The notes: generated by a model from the letters alone, not told the origin. A stretch of DNA of 64,000 nt from Bacteroidales bacterium (GCA_016928305.1 JAFGKY010000063.1:1-64000); one strand, 5' to 3'; positions 45,527 to 56,800 are shown, numbered from the stretch's first letter. Translations and numbers: made by a program.

Positions 45527-47446
45527 TTATTCGATTATTTTGACTTCTGTCCTCCGGTTTTGTGCTCTGCCCTCTTCAGTTTCATTGGAGGCAATCGGTA
45601 GTGATAATCCATAACCCCGACAGACAAGTCTTTCTTGTGCAATATCAGCTTTAGTCAGGTAGTCAGCTACGGATTTCGAACGGCTATCCGATAGTTTTAT
45701 ATTGTAATCGGCAGTTCCAACATTATCGGTATGTCCACTGATTTCGATTTTAATATGCGGATTATCCCTGAGAAATTTAACCAGCTTATTGAGTTCAACA
45801 ATCGACTCTTCCTTTAGAGTATAAGAATCGGTCTCATAAAAAATATTTTTCAGGATAATGACCTCGCCTACCTTAACGGGACTCAATGGAATATCCTTAA
45901 GGAATGGTTTATCGAACAGATGTATTCCTTTTACAGAGAAGTTTTCAGAGAAGAACAGATAACCATTTTTTGAGACATTCAGCAGAAAATTGCGTCCTAC
46001 TGGAATACATACAAGAAATTCTCCCGTTATGCTGTCAGATTGCGATTTGTTAATCAGGTCACGTGTTTTTAGGTCAACGAGTTCAAAACTGGCTTTGAGC
46101 CTTCGTCGGGTTTCTTTATCGTAAACAATACCTTTCATATAGGAAACATAATTTGGCTTAACCGATTCAGGTAAATCAAAATAATAAATATCACGTCCGT
46201 TTTGTTCATCAATATCAGAAGCAAAATATGCACGGTTTCCGGACGGATTCACGATGAGGCCGAATTCATCTTTATTGGTGTTGATCGGATATCCCATATT
46301 TTCTGGTTTGGTCCATCGACCTGCACTATCCTGACGGCATATAAACAGGTCATATCCCCCAAGTCCGATATGACCATCTGAGGCAAGGTATAATGTTTTT
46401 CCATCGGGATGGATAAAGGGTGACATCTCATTTCCGGAGGAATTAACCGTATCACCCAGATTAACGGGTTTTGTCCACTTGCCGTCATCCCCTTCCCGGC
46501 ATACCCAGATGTCAACAGCACCACATCCCCCCGGTCTGTCACTGGCAAAAAACATGGTTTTTCCATCAGCCGAGAGGGAAGGTTGTGTTTCCGTGAAATT
46601 ACTGTTAACCGGAGTACCTATGTTGACGGGTATCGACCAATTCTCACCCATCTTTTCCGAAAGGTATAAATCACAGCGCCCCAGACCGTCTGGCCGGTTG
46701 CATCCGGTAAATACCATCCGTCGTCCGTTGGCCGAAATGGTCTGGGCACCTTCATTATCCGGAGAATTTAGCGGATACCCCGCCTCTCGTAACGGACCCC
46801 ATCCCTCTTCTGTCCAGTTGCTGATGTAGAAGTCCTCCTGCTTATTTCCATGGATGAATTTCCCTTCCGTCAGCCGTGTTATAACAAGGATTTGTTCATC
46901 GGCTGAAATACTCGGCCAGTATTCATCTTCACCGGTGTTAATTGCCGTGCCAAGCGTAACGGGTTTGAAATTTACCGGATTATCGACTGCATGTATAGAA
47001 AAATCGCATCGTGCAATGCCATCTTTTGCTTTTTCAATATGTTTTTCATTTTTGCTCCCCGGTAGTTCAAGAAACTGCTTATAATGATTCCGGGCTTCCT
47101 TGTATTGTGCCATTTTATACTCAAGCCTGGCCAGGTGCACCAGCGCATAAGGGTAATAATCAGGTTTTATCGATACAACCTTCCTGTATATGGCAATGGC
47201 TATTGCAGATTGTTTCCAGTCTTCATAAACCTGGGCCAGTATAAGCCAGGCCTTCACAAATGCACTATCTTCACTGACTGCTTTATTTAAATAGTCAGCA
47301 GCCCGCGCATAATCATTTAATGTGTAATGGTGAAGCCCGCGATTATAATAGTCAATTGCCTTCTTCGACATAGAGGCAGGTTCTTGTCCGTATAACAAAG
47401 CAACCAGAGACAATTCAAGGATCAATATTGCAGCGGCATTCTTCAT
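45527..47446 (-). CDS. TPR-PD40-OmpA family outer-membrane protein
   Basis: 639 residues from ATG 47446, where a signal peptide (MKNAAAILILELSLVALLYG) begins; the longer frame to 47752 overlaps the M1 peptidase gene and is rejected. Order: TPRs (about 22-150), PD40/WD40-like beta-propeller repeats (FYISNWTEEG, DLYLSEK, MFFASDRPGG, LYLASDGHIG), a carboxypeptidase-regulatory-like domain (VYDKETRRRLKASFELVD), then the OmpA peptidoglycan-binding domain (EISGHTDNVGTADYN). This type of protein links the envelope to peptidoglycan and accompanies T9SS functions in some Bacteroidota. It starts 35 bases after the M1 stop. Confidence 0.9.
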   Translation of the reverse strand: MKNAAAILILELSLVALLYGQEPASMSKKAIDYYNRGLHHYTLNDYARAADYLNKAVSEDSAFVKAWLILAQVYEDWKQSAIAIAIYRKVVSIKPDYYPYALVHLARLEYKMAQYKEARNHYKQFLELPGSKNEKHIEKAKDGIARCDFSIHAVDNPVNFKPVTLGTAINTGEDEYWPSISADEQILVITRLTEGKFIHGNKQEDFYISNWTEEGWGPLREAGYPLNSPDNEGAQTISANGRRMVFTGCNRPDGLGRCDLYLSEKMGENWSIPVNIGTPVNSNFTETQPSLSADGKTMFFASDRPGGCGAVDIWVCREGDDGKWTKPVNLGDTVNSSGNEMSPFIHPDGKTLYLASDGHIGLGGYDLFICRQDSAGRWTKPENMGYPINTNKDEFGLIVNPSGNRAYFASDIDEQNGRDIYYFDLPESVKPNYVSYMKGIVYDKETRRRLKASFELVDLKTRDLINKSQSDSITGEFLVCIPVGRNFLLNVSKNGYLFFSENFSVKGIHLFDKPFLKDIPLSPVKVGEVIILKNIFYETDSYTLKEESIVELNKLVKFLRDNPHIKIEISGHTDNVGTADYNIKLSDSRSKSVADYLTKADIAQERLVCRGYGLSLPIASNETEEGRAQNRRTEVKIIE

Positions 47447-47480
47447 TAATCCCAAGAAAATTAATAACATTTCGGGTCTT

Positions 47481-49421
47481 CTACCGGGATGGCCGAATGA
47501 ATTTATCCGTATAGATACTGGTTTCATCTTCCAGCAATACCACAAAGATTCCGGGCTTATATCCTGCCAGATCAATAGTATAAGGAAAATTTTTGGTTTT
47601 ATCTTCGAATACGATTTTCCCTGCCGAATCGATAACATATATTTTCTTTTCTTCCAGCGAATCAGCAAAATATATACTAATTCTGTCTTTTGCCGGATTA
47701 GGAGCCAGGTAAAACGTTTTATCCGAATCACGTTTCGAGAGATTGTTAACACCTTTTACGGTGAGTAACAGCCAATGCCCGGGATCAACTTCAACGCTTT
47801 CAATATTTCCGGGCAGATACATCTTCCATTCGTCGTAATTGGTTGAGTGCCTCCTGTATACCGTTGTGTCTCTATAATTAAGCTTTATTTTATAACCGGT
47901 AAGCAGATTATATACAGGTGTAACCGGTGCAGAAGATGTCAGCAATGCATATAAATACAATGTATCCTTTTCATGGTTCCAGTTAAGCGTAATGGACGGA
48001 TATCCCTCTCCATAATACCATTGATTAAAAAAAGTGCTGAAGTCGTTTTGCGTCTTTTCCTCCAGCAACCGTTTAAAATCCTCCCCGGATGCTAAATCAT
48101 TCTTATGTCGATTCAGGTAGTCACGGATAACGGCAAAAAACAACGAATCGTTTTGCAATTCACCGCGAATCATATGAATGATTGCAGCGCCTTTTTTATA
48201 AGATAACCGGTAATCGAAGATTCGACCCTCGTCATCAGCATCTTCCTCTGGAACAAATACACTGCCGTCATCCTGACTTTTAATGTATTCATGCGCATCA
48301 GCCATCCAGAGGTAGGCATCCGTCTGGGTCTTAAGATACTGACAGGCAATATATTCGGCATAGCTTGCAAATCCTTCATTAATCCAGATATCCTGCCAGC
48401 TGCTGCAAGTTACATAATCACCAAACCACTGATGAGCAAGCTCATGTGCAACAAGTAAAAAACTGAAACCCGACAGGGTAGTCATGGTTTGGTGCTCCAT
48501 ACCACCACCGAGGGGAGCTACACAATGTCCGTACTTTTCCTTATAAAAAGGATATATACCAAACAAATCCGAATACAGGCAAAGCAGATCAGCTGTTTTG
48601 TCAATATCTTCCTTGTTTTGCTGAAGATAGTTGAGGCTATCAAAGATATAGTTTTGTACCAGCAGGGAATCTCCGGAACCGGGCAATCTCACATAGAAGC
48701 TGTAATCGAAATAATCTCCAACCGCAAAGGACAGAAGGTAATAGGCAATGGGGTAGCGGGTTTTCCACTCATACCGTATCTTATTTCCCGGAAGAACCGT
48801 TGTATTTTCAAGTATCCCGTTTGATCCGGCTCTTAGGCCCTTACCGGTTGTAAGAAATATATAGGCTGAATCGGCTTTGTCGGATAACACCTGTTTACAA
48901 GGAAACCAGTTACGGGCAGCAAAAGGTTCCGACAGTGTCCATGTTATATCTTTTTTCCAGGCATCCTGATTGGCGTAATACACACCTGAAATCCACTGCA
49001 ATTGCTGTCCCAGACCGGAATAATATACCGTAGCGGAGACCGTTGATTGTGGTTGTATTGCTGTTGACGGTAACACCTGTAACAGATTATTTTCGTGCAA
49101 AAAAGAAGTATGCTTCCCGTCCACCAGAACCGAATCGACAGCAATATCCGACAGCAGATCAAAAACCAGTTCGGTTACCGGTATGTCAAGAACCTGAAGC
49201 AGAACAGATGCCGATCCGGCGAGAAAGGTCGAGGTATTGGTTACTTCCAGGTCAATCTTATAGAATTTTACATCGTACAAGTCCATGCGCTGATCATATT
49301 CCTGATGCGTGATAAAGGAACTCTTGACATCGGCTCTACCGGTTGTTGCAACAGCCATAGAGCCGGTAATGGCCATTCTGAATGTCAGCAGTATAAATAG
49401 AATGTACGGCATCGTATCCAT
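47481..49421 (-). CDS. M1 family aminopeptidase with T9SS sorting domain
   Basis: About 646 residues from ATG 49421 (ATG 49412 also possible; a TTG at 49448 is less likely). A hydrophobic leader is followed by the M1 fold with GGGMEHQTMTTL and zinc site HELAHQWFGD ... NEGFASYAEYIA (HExxH plus Glu). A C-terminal sorting domain (YLAPNPAKDRISIYF ... YKPGIFVVLL) sends it through the T9SS. Surface or secreted peptide trimming for nutrition is likely. It follows galM by 30 bases and precedes the OmpA gene. Confidence 0.92.
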   Translation of the reverse strand: MDTMPYILFILLTFRMAITGSMAVATTGRADVKSSFITHQEYDQRMDLYDVKFYKIDLEVTNTSTFLAGSASVLLQVLDIPVTELVFDLLSDIAVDSVLVDGKHTSFLHENNLLQVLPSTAIQPQSTVSATVYYSGLGQQLQWISGVYYANQDAWKKDITWTLSEPFAARNWFPCKQVLSDKADSAYIFLTTGKGLRAGSNGILENTTVLPGNKIRYEWKTRYPIAYYLLSFAVGDYFDYSFYVRLPGSGDSLLVQNYIFDSLNYLQQNKEDIDKTADLLCLYSDLFGIYPFYKEKYGHCVAPLGGGMEHQTMTTLSGFSFLLVAHELAHQWFGDYVTCSSWQDIWINEGFASYAEYIACQYLKTQTDAYLWMADAHEYIKSQDDGSVFVPEEDADDEGRIFDYRLSYKKGAAIIHMIRGELQNDSLFFAVIRDYLNRHKNDLASGEDFKRLLEEKTQNDFSTFFNQWYYGEGYPSITLNWNHEKDTLYLYALLTSSAPVTPVYNLLTGYKIKLNYRDTTVYRRHSTNYDEWKMYLPGNIESVEVDPGHWLLLTVKGVNNLSKRDSDKTFYLAPNPAKDRISIYFADSLEEKKIYVIDSAGKIVFEDKTKNFPYTIDLAGYKPGIFVVLLEDETSIYTDKFIRPSR

Positions 49422-49451
49422 TACTTTATATACAGTGAATACCCGCAAGGA

Positions 49452-50492
49452 TCATTCCCGGCGTGCATCAAACTGATAGACGGTTGTTTGTTGATAGACT
49501 TCACCGGGTTTAAGAACCGTTGAAGGGAACTCCGGGATGTTGGGCGAATTCGGAAAATGTTGTGTTTCAAGACAAAAAGCATAATACTGAATGTGCTTCT
49601 GCTCTTTCTTCCCAATTACCGTGCCATTAAAATGCGTTGAGGTATAAAACTGAACTCCGGGCTGATCGGTATATACCTTCATTAACCGTCCGCTGACAGC
49701 GTCGTATATTTCAGCTGCCAGGGCAAGTTCACCCGGTTTTTTATCGAGGACATAATTGAGATCATAACCGCCAGTACGGTCAATCTGCTGACCTATTCTT
49801 ACAGGTGTGGTAAAATCCAGATCAGTTCCTTTCACCGGCAATATCCGGCCTGTCGGGATAAGATTTTTGTCGGTCTCGGTGTATTGCGAAGCATAGATTT
49901 TCAGCACATGATCACGGATATCGCTTATACCACCGTTCAGGTTGTAATATCCATGGTGGGTAAGGTTTACATGGGTTGCTGCATCGGTCTTTGCAGTATA
50001 AACCAATCGTATCTCATTTTGATTGTTCAGGAATATTTGTACTTCAACATGCAGATTACCCGGATACCCTTCTTCCATGTTTTTGCTGGTATAGGTGAGT
50101 TTTACTCCGGCATCGTTCACGTTGTCAACTGGTTCAGCATACCACAATACCTTATGAAATCCATTTATCCCTCCATGCAAATGATTTTTTCCTTCGTTGG
50201 CCGCCAGCGTGTAAACCTTACCGTCAAGCTTAAACCGGGAATCTCCTATCCGGTTCCCCACCCTACCAATGAGTGTATTTATATAGGATGTATCTCTCAG
50301 GAATCCTGAGAGATCATCAAATCCAATAATGATGTCATCAGCTTTGCCATGTTTATCCGGAACATTGAGCGATGTAATGGTTCCTCCATAATTAATAAGT
50401 TCACACGATAAACCATTGTCGTTAACCAGTTGAAAGAGTTGCACCTTTCTGCCATCCGGCAGGTTACCGTAAGGTTTTTCTTTAATTTTCAT
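49452..50492 (-). CDS. galM: Aldose 1-epimerase (galactose mutarotase)
   Basis: 346 residues. Family sequence: LINYGGTITSLNVPDKHGK, YINTLIGRVGNRIGDS, AANEGKNHLHGGINGFHKVLW (catalytic His), VNLTHHGYYNLNGG, GVQFYTSTHFNG and a C-terminal FCLETQHFPNSPN with the catalytic-type Glu. It interconverts alpha and beta galactose, feeding GalK. It lies 13 kb from galK-galT, so it is regulated separately. No signal peptide, so cytoplasmic. Confidence 0.96.
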   Translation of the reverse strand: MKIKEKPYGNLPDGRKVQLFQLVNDNGLSCELINYGGTITSLNVPDKHGKADDIIIGFDDLSGFLRDTSYINTLIGRVGNRIGDSRFKLDGKVYTLAANEGKNHLHGGINGFHKVLWYAEPVDNVNDAGVKLTYTSKNMEEGYPGNLHVEVQIFLNNQNEIRLVYTAKTDAATHVNLTHHGYYNLNGGISDIRDHVLKIYASQYTETDKNLIPTGRILPVKGTDLDFTTPVRIGQQIDRTGGYDLNYVLDKKPGELALAAEIYDAVSGRLMKVYTDQPGVQFYTSTHFNGTVIGKKEQKHIQYYAFCLETQHFPNSPNIPEFPSTVLKPGEVYQQTTVYQFDARRE

Positions 50493-50593
50493 GATTTGCT
50501 GAATTGATTTCCGGTAGTAAATGTAAGAAAAATAATGGCAGCATAAGTCCGGATTGAACGAATCTCTGTATGTTTCGCTATCGGGTCAACCCG

Positions 50594-50669
50594 CCTGCCT
50601 GCTGCAGGCAGGTTCGCGGGTACGCTCCTGAAAACTGAGCCTCATCCCGATACGCTTCGCTATCGGGAT
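50594..50669. repeat. Second copy of the dispersed repeat mosaic
   Basis: CCTGCCTG/CAGGCAGG hairpin (50594-50612), the 33-base unit (50613-50645) and the 26-base CCCGATA/TATCGGG palindrome (50644-50669). The latter two are identical to 116-148 and 45-70. It is part of the 662-base gene-free stretch 50493-51154, whose other contents are the hairpin at 50736 and the leader at 50764. Confidence 0.85.
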
Positions 50670-50735
50670 CAATTCGACTTAATATTTTCAATTCGCCTAA
50701 GGCTCTTGAAAACATAGTCTCATTGAAAAACCAAA

Positions 50736-50763
50736 GCCCCGGATACTCTGAAGTACCCGGGGC
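50736..50763. terminator. Strong hairpin, probable leftward terminator
   Basis: Stem GCCCCGG/CCGGGGC plus inner TACT/AGTA, one A-C mismatch, loop CTGA. Read leftward it runs into TTTGGTTTTTC. It may end the T9SS cassette transcript (stop at 51155) or form a leader hairpin for the rightward sequence that follows. Confidence 0.6.
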
Positions 50764-50942
50764 ATCCCACACCTAAAACTAATTAAACCCTATCAAACCA
50801 AAATCTTGAAAAAATCACCAATTGTTAACCCTAATACTAACTAAACCCAAACTAAACTATGAAAACTACTTTTTTTCTATTGAATTATTCTCTATACAAA
50901 TTTACGATCAAAAACCTGTTAAGTTCCAGTATTTTGTGGTGA
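50764..50942 (+). pseudogene. SusC-style leader with a 27-codon aborted reading frame
   Basis: AT-rich leader with ACTAAACCCAAACTAAACT directly before ATG 50859, the sequence style that precedes SusC-type transporter genes in Bacteroidota. The frame reads MKTTFFLLNYSLYKFTIKNL and stops at 50942. Nothing after it to 51154 continues a transporter. It is either the stump of a lost gene or a short leader peptide. Confidence 0.4.
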
Positions 50943-51154
50943 TTTTCATTACCTTATAAGATGATTTTCGTCACTACTTAAAATGTTGAATTGTAATTCT
51001 TTACGATATAAAGAAATATTACGCTGAACCTATCCTCCAATGTATTGGCACCATCCTTTTTTTTATATAGAAATCTTGTTTGATTTTTTGTATTAATCAT
51101 CACCTATTTTACTATCTGTCACTTTTAAGGGCAACTGCATGTATGCAATTATCC

Positions 51155-52108
51155 TCATTGATATGCAGGACAGGGAACCGCACTGCTGTTTTCCCCACAT
51201 AATTTCCAGCCCAGCATCAGGGTATGTGATCCGTAACTGTGGCGCTGCATGGATGAAAATCCCAGTCCATAGGAATAGGCTATTTCCAGACTGCGGATCT
51301 GGATTCCTGCCGATGGCAAAATCTCAACTCCCGATGTAAAAGTACTTATGAAGTATTTTCTCAGCGAGAATCCTATCCAATAACGTTGTCGGTATATACC
51401 TTTTAAATTCAGATCAATCCGGCCGTACAGGGTTTCGTGGTATATAAAGACAACGGACGGCTCAACCTCAATATCCGATTTCCGGGCTTTGACTTTTATA
51501 CCCGCTATGGCAGTATACAACCGCTGATTTCTGTCGGCTGTCTGCGGATCGGCTATGTAATCAATCGATGGCAGCAAATTGGCAGCCGTCACACCGCCAA
51601 AAAACACATTACTATATAAACCAACACCCACGGCCAAATCGGGATTCCATGCACTCAGTCTGGCACCACTGATAACAGGATCGTTATTGTAATTATAAAA
51701 GTCACCTTCATCCAGTACGGTCTGTTCAATGGCTGCTGATAAGCCAAGCGACAAAAACATTTTTCCTGCATCAGATAACCTTACATGATAGGCATAAATC
51801 AGGTCGGCTTCCATGTTGCGGTAAGAACCGTTCTGGTCGCGTGCAAGTATTATTCCCACTCCATGATAATTAGATGCTTTCTGCATGGTAAACCGGCCGC
51901 GTGCATAGGCAAACTGTGTATTGGGCGCCGCTTTTAATCCCAGCCATTGATGATGATCGGAAAGGGTTACGGCATAACAATTCTGTTTACCCGAGAAAGC
52001 AGGATTAAGGATTTCATATTCAGGAAAATATTGATTGTATACAGGCAGATCCTGTGCTCCGGCAATTGCACAAAATGATAATGTAAATAAAAAAACGTGC
52101 ACTTTCAT
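51155..52108 (-). CDS. PorP/SprF family type IX secretion membrane protein
   Basis: 317 residues; signal peptide MKVHVFLFTLSFCAIAGA followed by QDLPVYNQYFPEYEILNPAFSGKQNCY, the PorP/SprF start pattern. A 14-strand-like barrel ends in a short Cys-containing tail. SprF-type proteins are needed to export or anchor adhesins with type B sorting domains; the gene directly upstream encodes such a cargo. It starts 2 bases after that gene's stop. Confidence 0.9.
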   Translation of the reverse strand: MKVHVFLFTLSFCAIAGAQDLPVYNQYFPEYEILNPAFSGKQNCYAVTLSDHHQWLGLKAAPNTQFAYARGRFTMQKASNYHGVGIILARDQNGSYRNMEADLIYAYHVRLSDAGKMFLSLGLSAAIEQTVLDEGDFYNYNNDPVISGARLSAWNPDLAVGVGLYSNVFFGGVTAANLLPSIDYIADPQTADRNQRLYTAIAGIKVKARKSDIEVEPSVVFIYHETLYGRIDLNLKGIYRQRYWIGFSLRKYFISTFTSGVEILPSAGIQIRSLEIAYSYGLGFSSMQRHSYGSHTLMLGWKLCGENSSAVPCPAYQ

Positions 52109-52110
52109 AG

Positions 52111-53838
52111 TTACCTGACTACTGTCACATATCCTGTTACCCTGGGGGATCCGTCATCAAAAGATATTACGTACCAGTAGGAATCGGATTTTACCGGACT
52201 GCCCCGGTATGTACCGTCCCACCCCGGATCACTGCCACGATAGGTGGTAATGAGAATCCCGAAACGATCGAATATTTCGATCGTGGCTTCCGGATTGATA
52301 CGGAAATACTCTATTTCCCATCTGTCGTTATAGGTATCACCATTGGGAGTGAAAAACTTCGGTATATAAAGCTCCATCGTGATGGTGATGGAAGCGATTG
52401 CTGTACATCCGTTGGAATCGGTTACCTGCACACCGTACTCACCGGGATGCGATATCTCCACAGAGGAGGATGACTCACCGGTGGTCCAGTTGTATAACCG
52501 AAAATCGTCGCCCGGACTCAAAACGATGGATGTTCCCGGAAGCAAGGTAGTGTCGTTGCCCAGGCTGATAACCGGATTGTCGAAAACAATGATGTTTTTA
52601 CACAAAACTTCCTGTGTTGGCAGTCCTTCATCGAGCATGAGGGTAATATTATATTCACCCGGCTGATTATAGCTGATGCGGGGAGGATTCCTGTCGGTAG
52701 ATGAAGATTGCGATGCGTTATCACAGGGAAGGAAGTACATCCGTGTAAGCGTATTGTTTATATTAGCCGTTAATACATAGATAACATCATTGTCGCGGAA
52801 TACTTCCGATAAGCCATGCGGCTGATACATATCTCCTATGTTGCCCAGGTTTTGATAAACAGGTTCAGCGTATAGGTTATCTCCGAAATCAATCCTTACC
52901 AGCTCACTCTGGTAATGATTTACCACAAGGCCAAAAATACGTTCACAGTCCCTGATCATCGTCAGGTCAAAAGGCGATGATAGGGTACCCTCTCCGCCTA
53001 AGTTTACGCCCGAGGGTGAATTCATCAGGGAAGTGCCAAAGTCAATTCTCGACAAAGTGTGCGAACCGAAATTGGTAACAAACATTACCCAGCTTCCATT
53101 CTCAGGCATGACATGCAGACCACAGGGATTGTACATGGAAGCCGGATTACCGAGATTCTCGCCATCGGGATGATTCTCCAGTCCGTTTGTAAATACCAGC
53201 CTCGATAATGTACTTGTGGTATAGTTAACCGTGAGACCAATCCAGGTATCATTTTCGCGGTACATGAACAAATCGATGGGATAGGATAAATCACCGATAT
53301 TTCCAAGGTTGGTGATGACGGGAGCCCCGTCCGGAGAAGATCCGAACTCCAGGCGTATCAGCGAAGATTCCATACCGATGCCACCCGTTATAAACCCATA
53401 CCACCGGCCGTTTTCTTCTATCACCTGAATGCCTTCCACATGGTCTATGCCAATAGATCCCAGGTTAACCGATACCGGGGCATTCAGCAGGCTGTTCCCG
53501 AAATAATTTCGTGTCAACGTGCCATCCACATGATTGGTGACAAAAGAATAAAAACCATCCGGTGTCTGAACAATATCAATGAAAGACGGTCCATTAACAT
53601 CCCCTATGCCGGAAAGATTTTCACCTTCGGGAACATAGGCGAGGTTGCCCGAACAGAAATTCCAGTAATACGATGAAGCCTCCCTGGACAGGTTCACTGC
53701 CTGCATCGAATCGCGCATGCAAACGGTATCAGGCACGTTAAAGTCAATCTGGGCTTTACTGATGCCTGCGATGCTGCAGCTCAGTACTATAATCCCCGTT
53801 TTTATCCGAGATAACATACCGGTTATGAATGTATGCAA
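52111..53838 (-). CDS. T9SS type B cargo with repeat propeller and gliding-motility C-terminal domain
   Basis: 575 residues, signal peptide MLSRIKTGIIVLSCSIAG. About six 50-60 residue repeats (NLGNIGDLSYPIDLFM, ENGSWVMFVTNFGSHTLSRI, DFGTSLMNSPSGVNLG) should fold as a beta-propeller. A PKD-like region follows (YNQPGEYNITLML, SHPGEYGVQVTDSNGC). The C-terminus, PKFFTPNGDTYNDRWEI ... SYWYVISFDDG, is the type B sorting domain. Exported to the surface with the PorP/SprF protein encoded next. The ligand is unknown. Confidence 0.9.
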   Translation of the reverse strand: MHTFITGMLSRIKTGIIVLSCSIAGISKAQIDFNVPDTVCMRDSMQAVNLSREASSYYWNFCSGNLAYVPEGENLSGIGDVNGPSFIDIVQTPDGFYSFVTNHVDGTLTRNYFGNSLLNAPVSVNLGSIGIDHVEGIQVIEENGRWYGFITGGIGMESSLIRLEFGSSPDGAPVITNLGNIGDLSYPIDLFMYRENDTWIGLTVNYTTSTLSRLVFTNGLENHPDGENLGNPASMYNPCGLHVMPENGSWVMFVTNFGSHTLSRIDFGTSLMNSPSGVNLGGEGTLSSPFDLTMIRDCERIFGLVVNHYQSELVRIDFGDNLYAEPVYQNLGNIGDMYQPHGLSEVFRDNDVIYVLTANINNTLTRMYFLPCDNASQSSSTDRNPPRISYNQPGEYNITLMLDEGLPTQEVLCKNIIVFDNPVISLGNDTTLLPGTSIVLSPGDDFRLYNWTTGESSSSVEISHPGEYGVQVTDSNGCTAIASITITMELYIPKFFTPNGDTYNDRWEIEYFRINPEATIEIFDRFGILITTYRGSDPGWDGTYRGSPVKSDSYWYVISFDDGSPRVTGYVTVVR

Positions 53839-53841
53839 TGA

Positions 53842-56800
53842 TTAATGTTTCACTTGCTTGATTTCTGCTTGGAAGGCCATGCCGTTCCGTTCCGTTCCCC
53901 GGATAAGAATTACATAGATACCATCCGGTAAGCTGTTGGCCGTCCATTCCACAACATGGGAGCCGGCATCCCGCGGCATTCCGTCAAGCTGCTGAATTGC
54001 ATTGCCTCTCAGGTCATGAACAGATATAACAAGCGATGAAGCCGGTTTGTCAAGATAATACTGTATCCAGAGCCTGTTGGTGAAAGGATTCGGATAGGCA
54101 CTCAGAAGCTTCCCGTTTTCGGCTGCCATTGTATTGATACCATTTATGTCTTCTCCGGCTTTGAATCGCAGCTGGTTATTAAGTTCAAAGACTTCCAGTG
54201 TATGATCACCATCATCGATAATGGCAACAAATTCAACTTCCTCATCGGTCGGCATCAGGTATTCACCATCAAGGATGATTTCTCCGTATGTGTCTATGGA
54301 ATCAACGGTTATCTCCGCCAGCGGAAGTTCCGCAATCCCCCCGCCCACAACGGGGTAGATCCTCAATGCAATATTTGTTGCAGGAAGACCCCTGTTGACA
54401 GCTGAAACCTGCATAATTACCCGATTGCCTTCGACACGTGAGGTAGCAGCATACAATTGAAAATCATGTATTCCAAACATCACCGCGTCGTTATCCTGGT
54501 ATCCGTATGAAGCGTCTATTGATGTCCCTTCATAGCTAATCGCTGAGGAAGCGATGAGTTTCATCAGCTCGGTCTTGTCCTTGATGTCCTGCTTCAGCCT
54601 GAGATGTAAATATACTTTTTTCATTTCTCCTGGCACCAGAGCACCCATTGACAGGGTGATACGACCATCCGACATGGAAGCAAATACAGGCAAACTGTCA
54701 GCCAGTATCTCATAAAACTTTCCGGCAAAAACCTGAATCTTTGTATTGGAAGAAATATCATTACCGGTGTTGGTGATTTCCATCAGGGTCACCAGGAATA
54801 TATCCTTATCGGGCTCAAACAGCAGCGTATCTTCAATCCTGTATCCGTTTACCGAATAAATCCTTTTATTGATAACCAGTTTTGGACCGACAGGGGTTAC
54901 ATGCAACGGACCATGATTCACCTGCACATCTCCCAATATCAGGTCGCTGAACAATAGTGCCTCATGGTCAACAACCGTAAGCTTTTCACCGGTATTATAA
55001 CTGTTCACAATGGCTTTCTGAAGTATATAGAATTCAGTAGTATCTATAACCGGAAAAGGATTAAAAGAGGTAAGGCTGATGGTCTCGGAATTCCCTGCAG
55101 AAGTAACAGGCAGCGTTTGGGTCATGGTTGCAAAATCATCCGGTATGACCTCGTCTGTCGTCCATTTCACCTCTCCGGTAAAGGTGAGATTACCCGTACC
55201 TTTCACTTCAAGGTTCTGCAGGCCGGCCTGTTGAATGATGAACTCCTGAAATTCCTGAACCAGACCGTTTTCATCTTTGTCCACTATACATATCTTTGCC
55301 TGCGGCACGTCACAGCTGTAATTTCCGTGACTTTCCCCTGTATAATACTTCCTTTCCGTGTTGAGTTCAAAATCGATATCATAAAGTTTTGATGCAAGAT
55401 TATTATCAATCTTAAACAGGAAAATGAAATAGGCTCTTCGTGAAGGTTGCAACAACGGAAGAACATTACCCGGTTTAACCAGCACCTCTCCTTCGGGTTG
55501 GTTGAACCGCCAGCCGGCTTCAAAAGTACCGATATCATCCCCGGGGACGAGAGGCCGCGGGTAAGCCACATAGCTCAGCTCAACCGATGTACTTCCCAGT
55601 TCTGCGGGTATGACGGGTGTCAGGGTAGTATTCTCCCAGTTATCCTCCGTACCGTTCATCACTTCAATCTTCACCTCGACAAAAGCGCCGGTCAGCGTTT
55701 TCGGAAATACACTCAATTCCGGAATGGAAGCATCGGGGTCGGGTATCAGGGTAATGGTTTGCTGATCTTCCGAAGGATCAATGATGGATGACATGGAGAT
55801 GGCCGGTTCAATCAGGCTGCAGGGATCCTTGCCTCCAACCAGCGTGGTGACAGCAGATTCGCCGTACCCATAAGACAGGTGCCAGGGATCAAACCGGCCG
55901 TCGTAACGGTGCGGTTCGTTTTCATCCAGTATATGGTGACGGATAAAGATGGTATCCGTACCATAGCGCACCATAGATGGCAGAGCTTCCGATTCAACGA
56001 TGATATCGGTTCCCCTTGCAAAGGATGAAAGCACGTGCGAAAAGATAACCCAGGGTGAGCCGCCGAATATCTCTTCCACAACCAGAACACCTCCCTTGCT
56101 GATGTCAAGGGTTCCCTCACGGCCTTTGCCTTCAAAATTTGCATGTATCCGGAAATGCGTTTTGCCGAGTTTTTCAAAAAAGTCGTCTCCGTAAGTTGTA
56201 TCAGCACCATAATACCAACCCGAATTCACGGTGCCATAAATATCGTCTGTAAAAGGTACCGCAGGAAAATCCTCATAATCTTCCCCGTTGCCCGGCATAA
56301 AAGCATCGTGCAGGTAACCGGTTGTTGATTCAAACCGGTCACCACGGTCGTCGATCCAGTCGTCGGTGCCGTCAAAATCATCATCATCAAGAGCCGGGGG
56401 GATCAGCACCTGAGGCAGATAAACATGGTATTCAAACGGGTCTTCCCATATCTCGATGGTATTTCCTGTATTCGGATTCGTTATCCACGGCTCAAAAGGC
56501 CTTCCGTCAATCTCAATAATAGAATCGAGGGCATAGCTGCCGTCTTCATTACGCGGCAGGGTGATGCTGTAGCCACCCATCCCTTTCGGAATGTCGTAGA
56601 TAAAATATCCGAAAACACCGTCTCCCAGCGGATCAATTCCGTCAATGGCAAGTGAAGGATCATTGAAATCAACATCATATCCGACATTTCTTATCCAGTA
56701 ATAAGAATATTCCGTTGTGGCATCGATGTCAAAAGTAAGTTTTGCCTTACCGTTTGAAGGCAGGTAATGAATAATGTTACCCAGGGTATCTTCAATCATG

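Noticed and set aside
47447-47752. 102-residue extension of the OmpA-family protein
   Set aside because: Overlaps the M1 peptidase gene's sorting domain in another frame; ATG 47446 starts a signal peptide.
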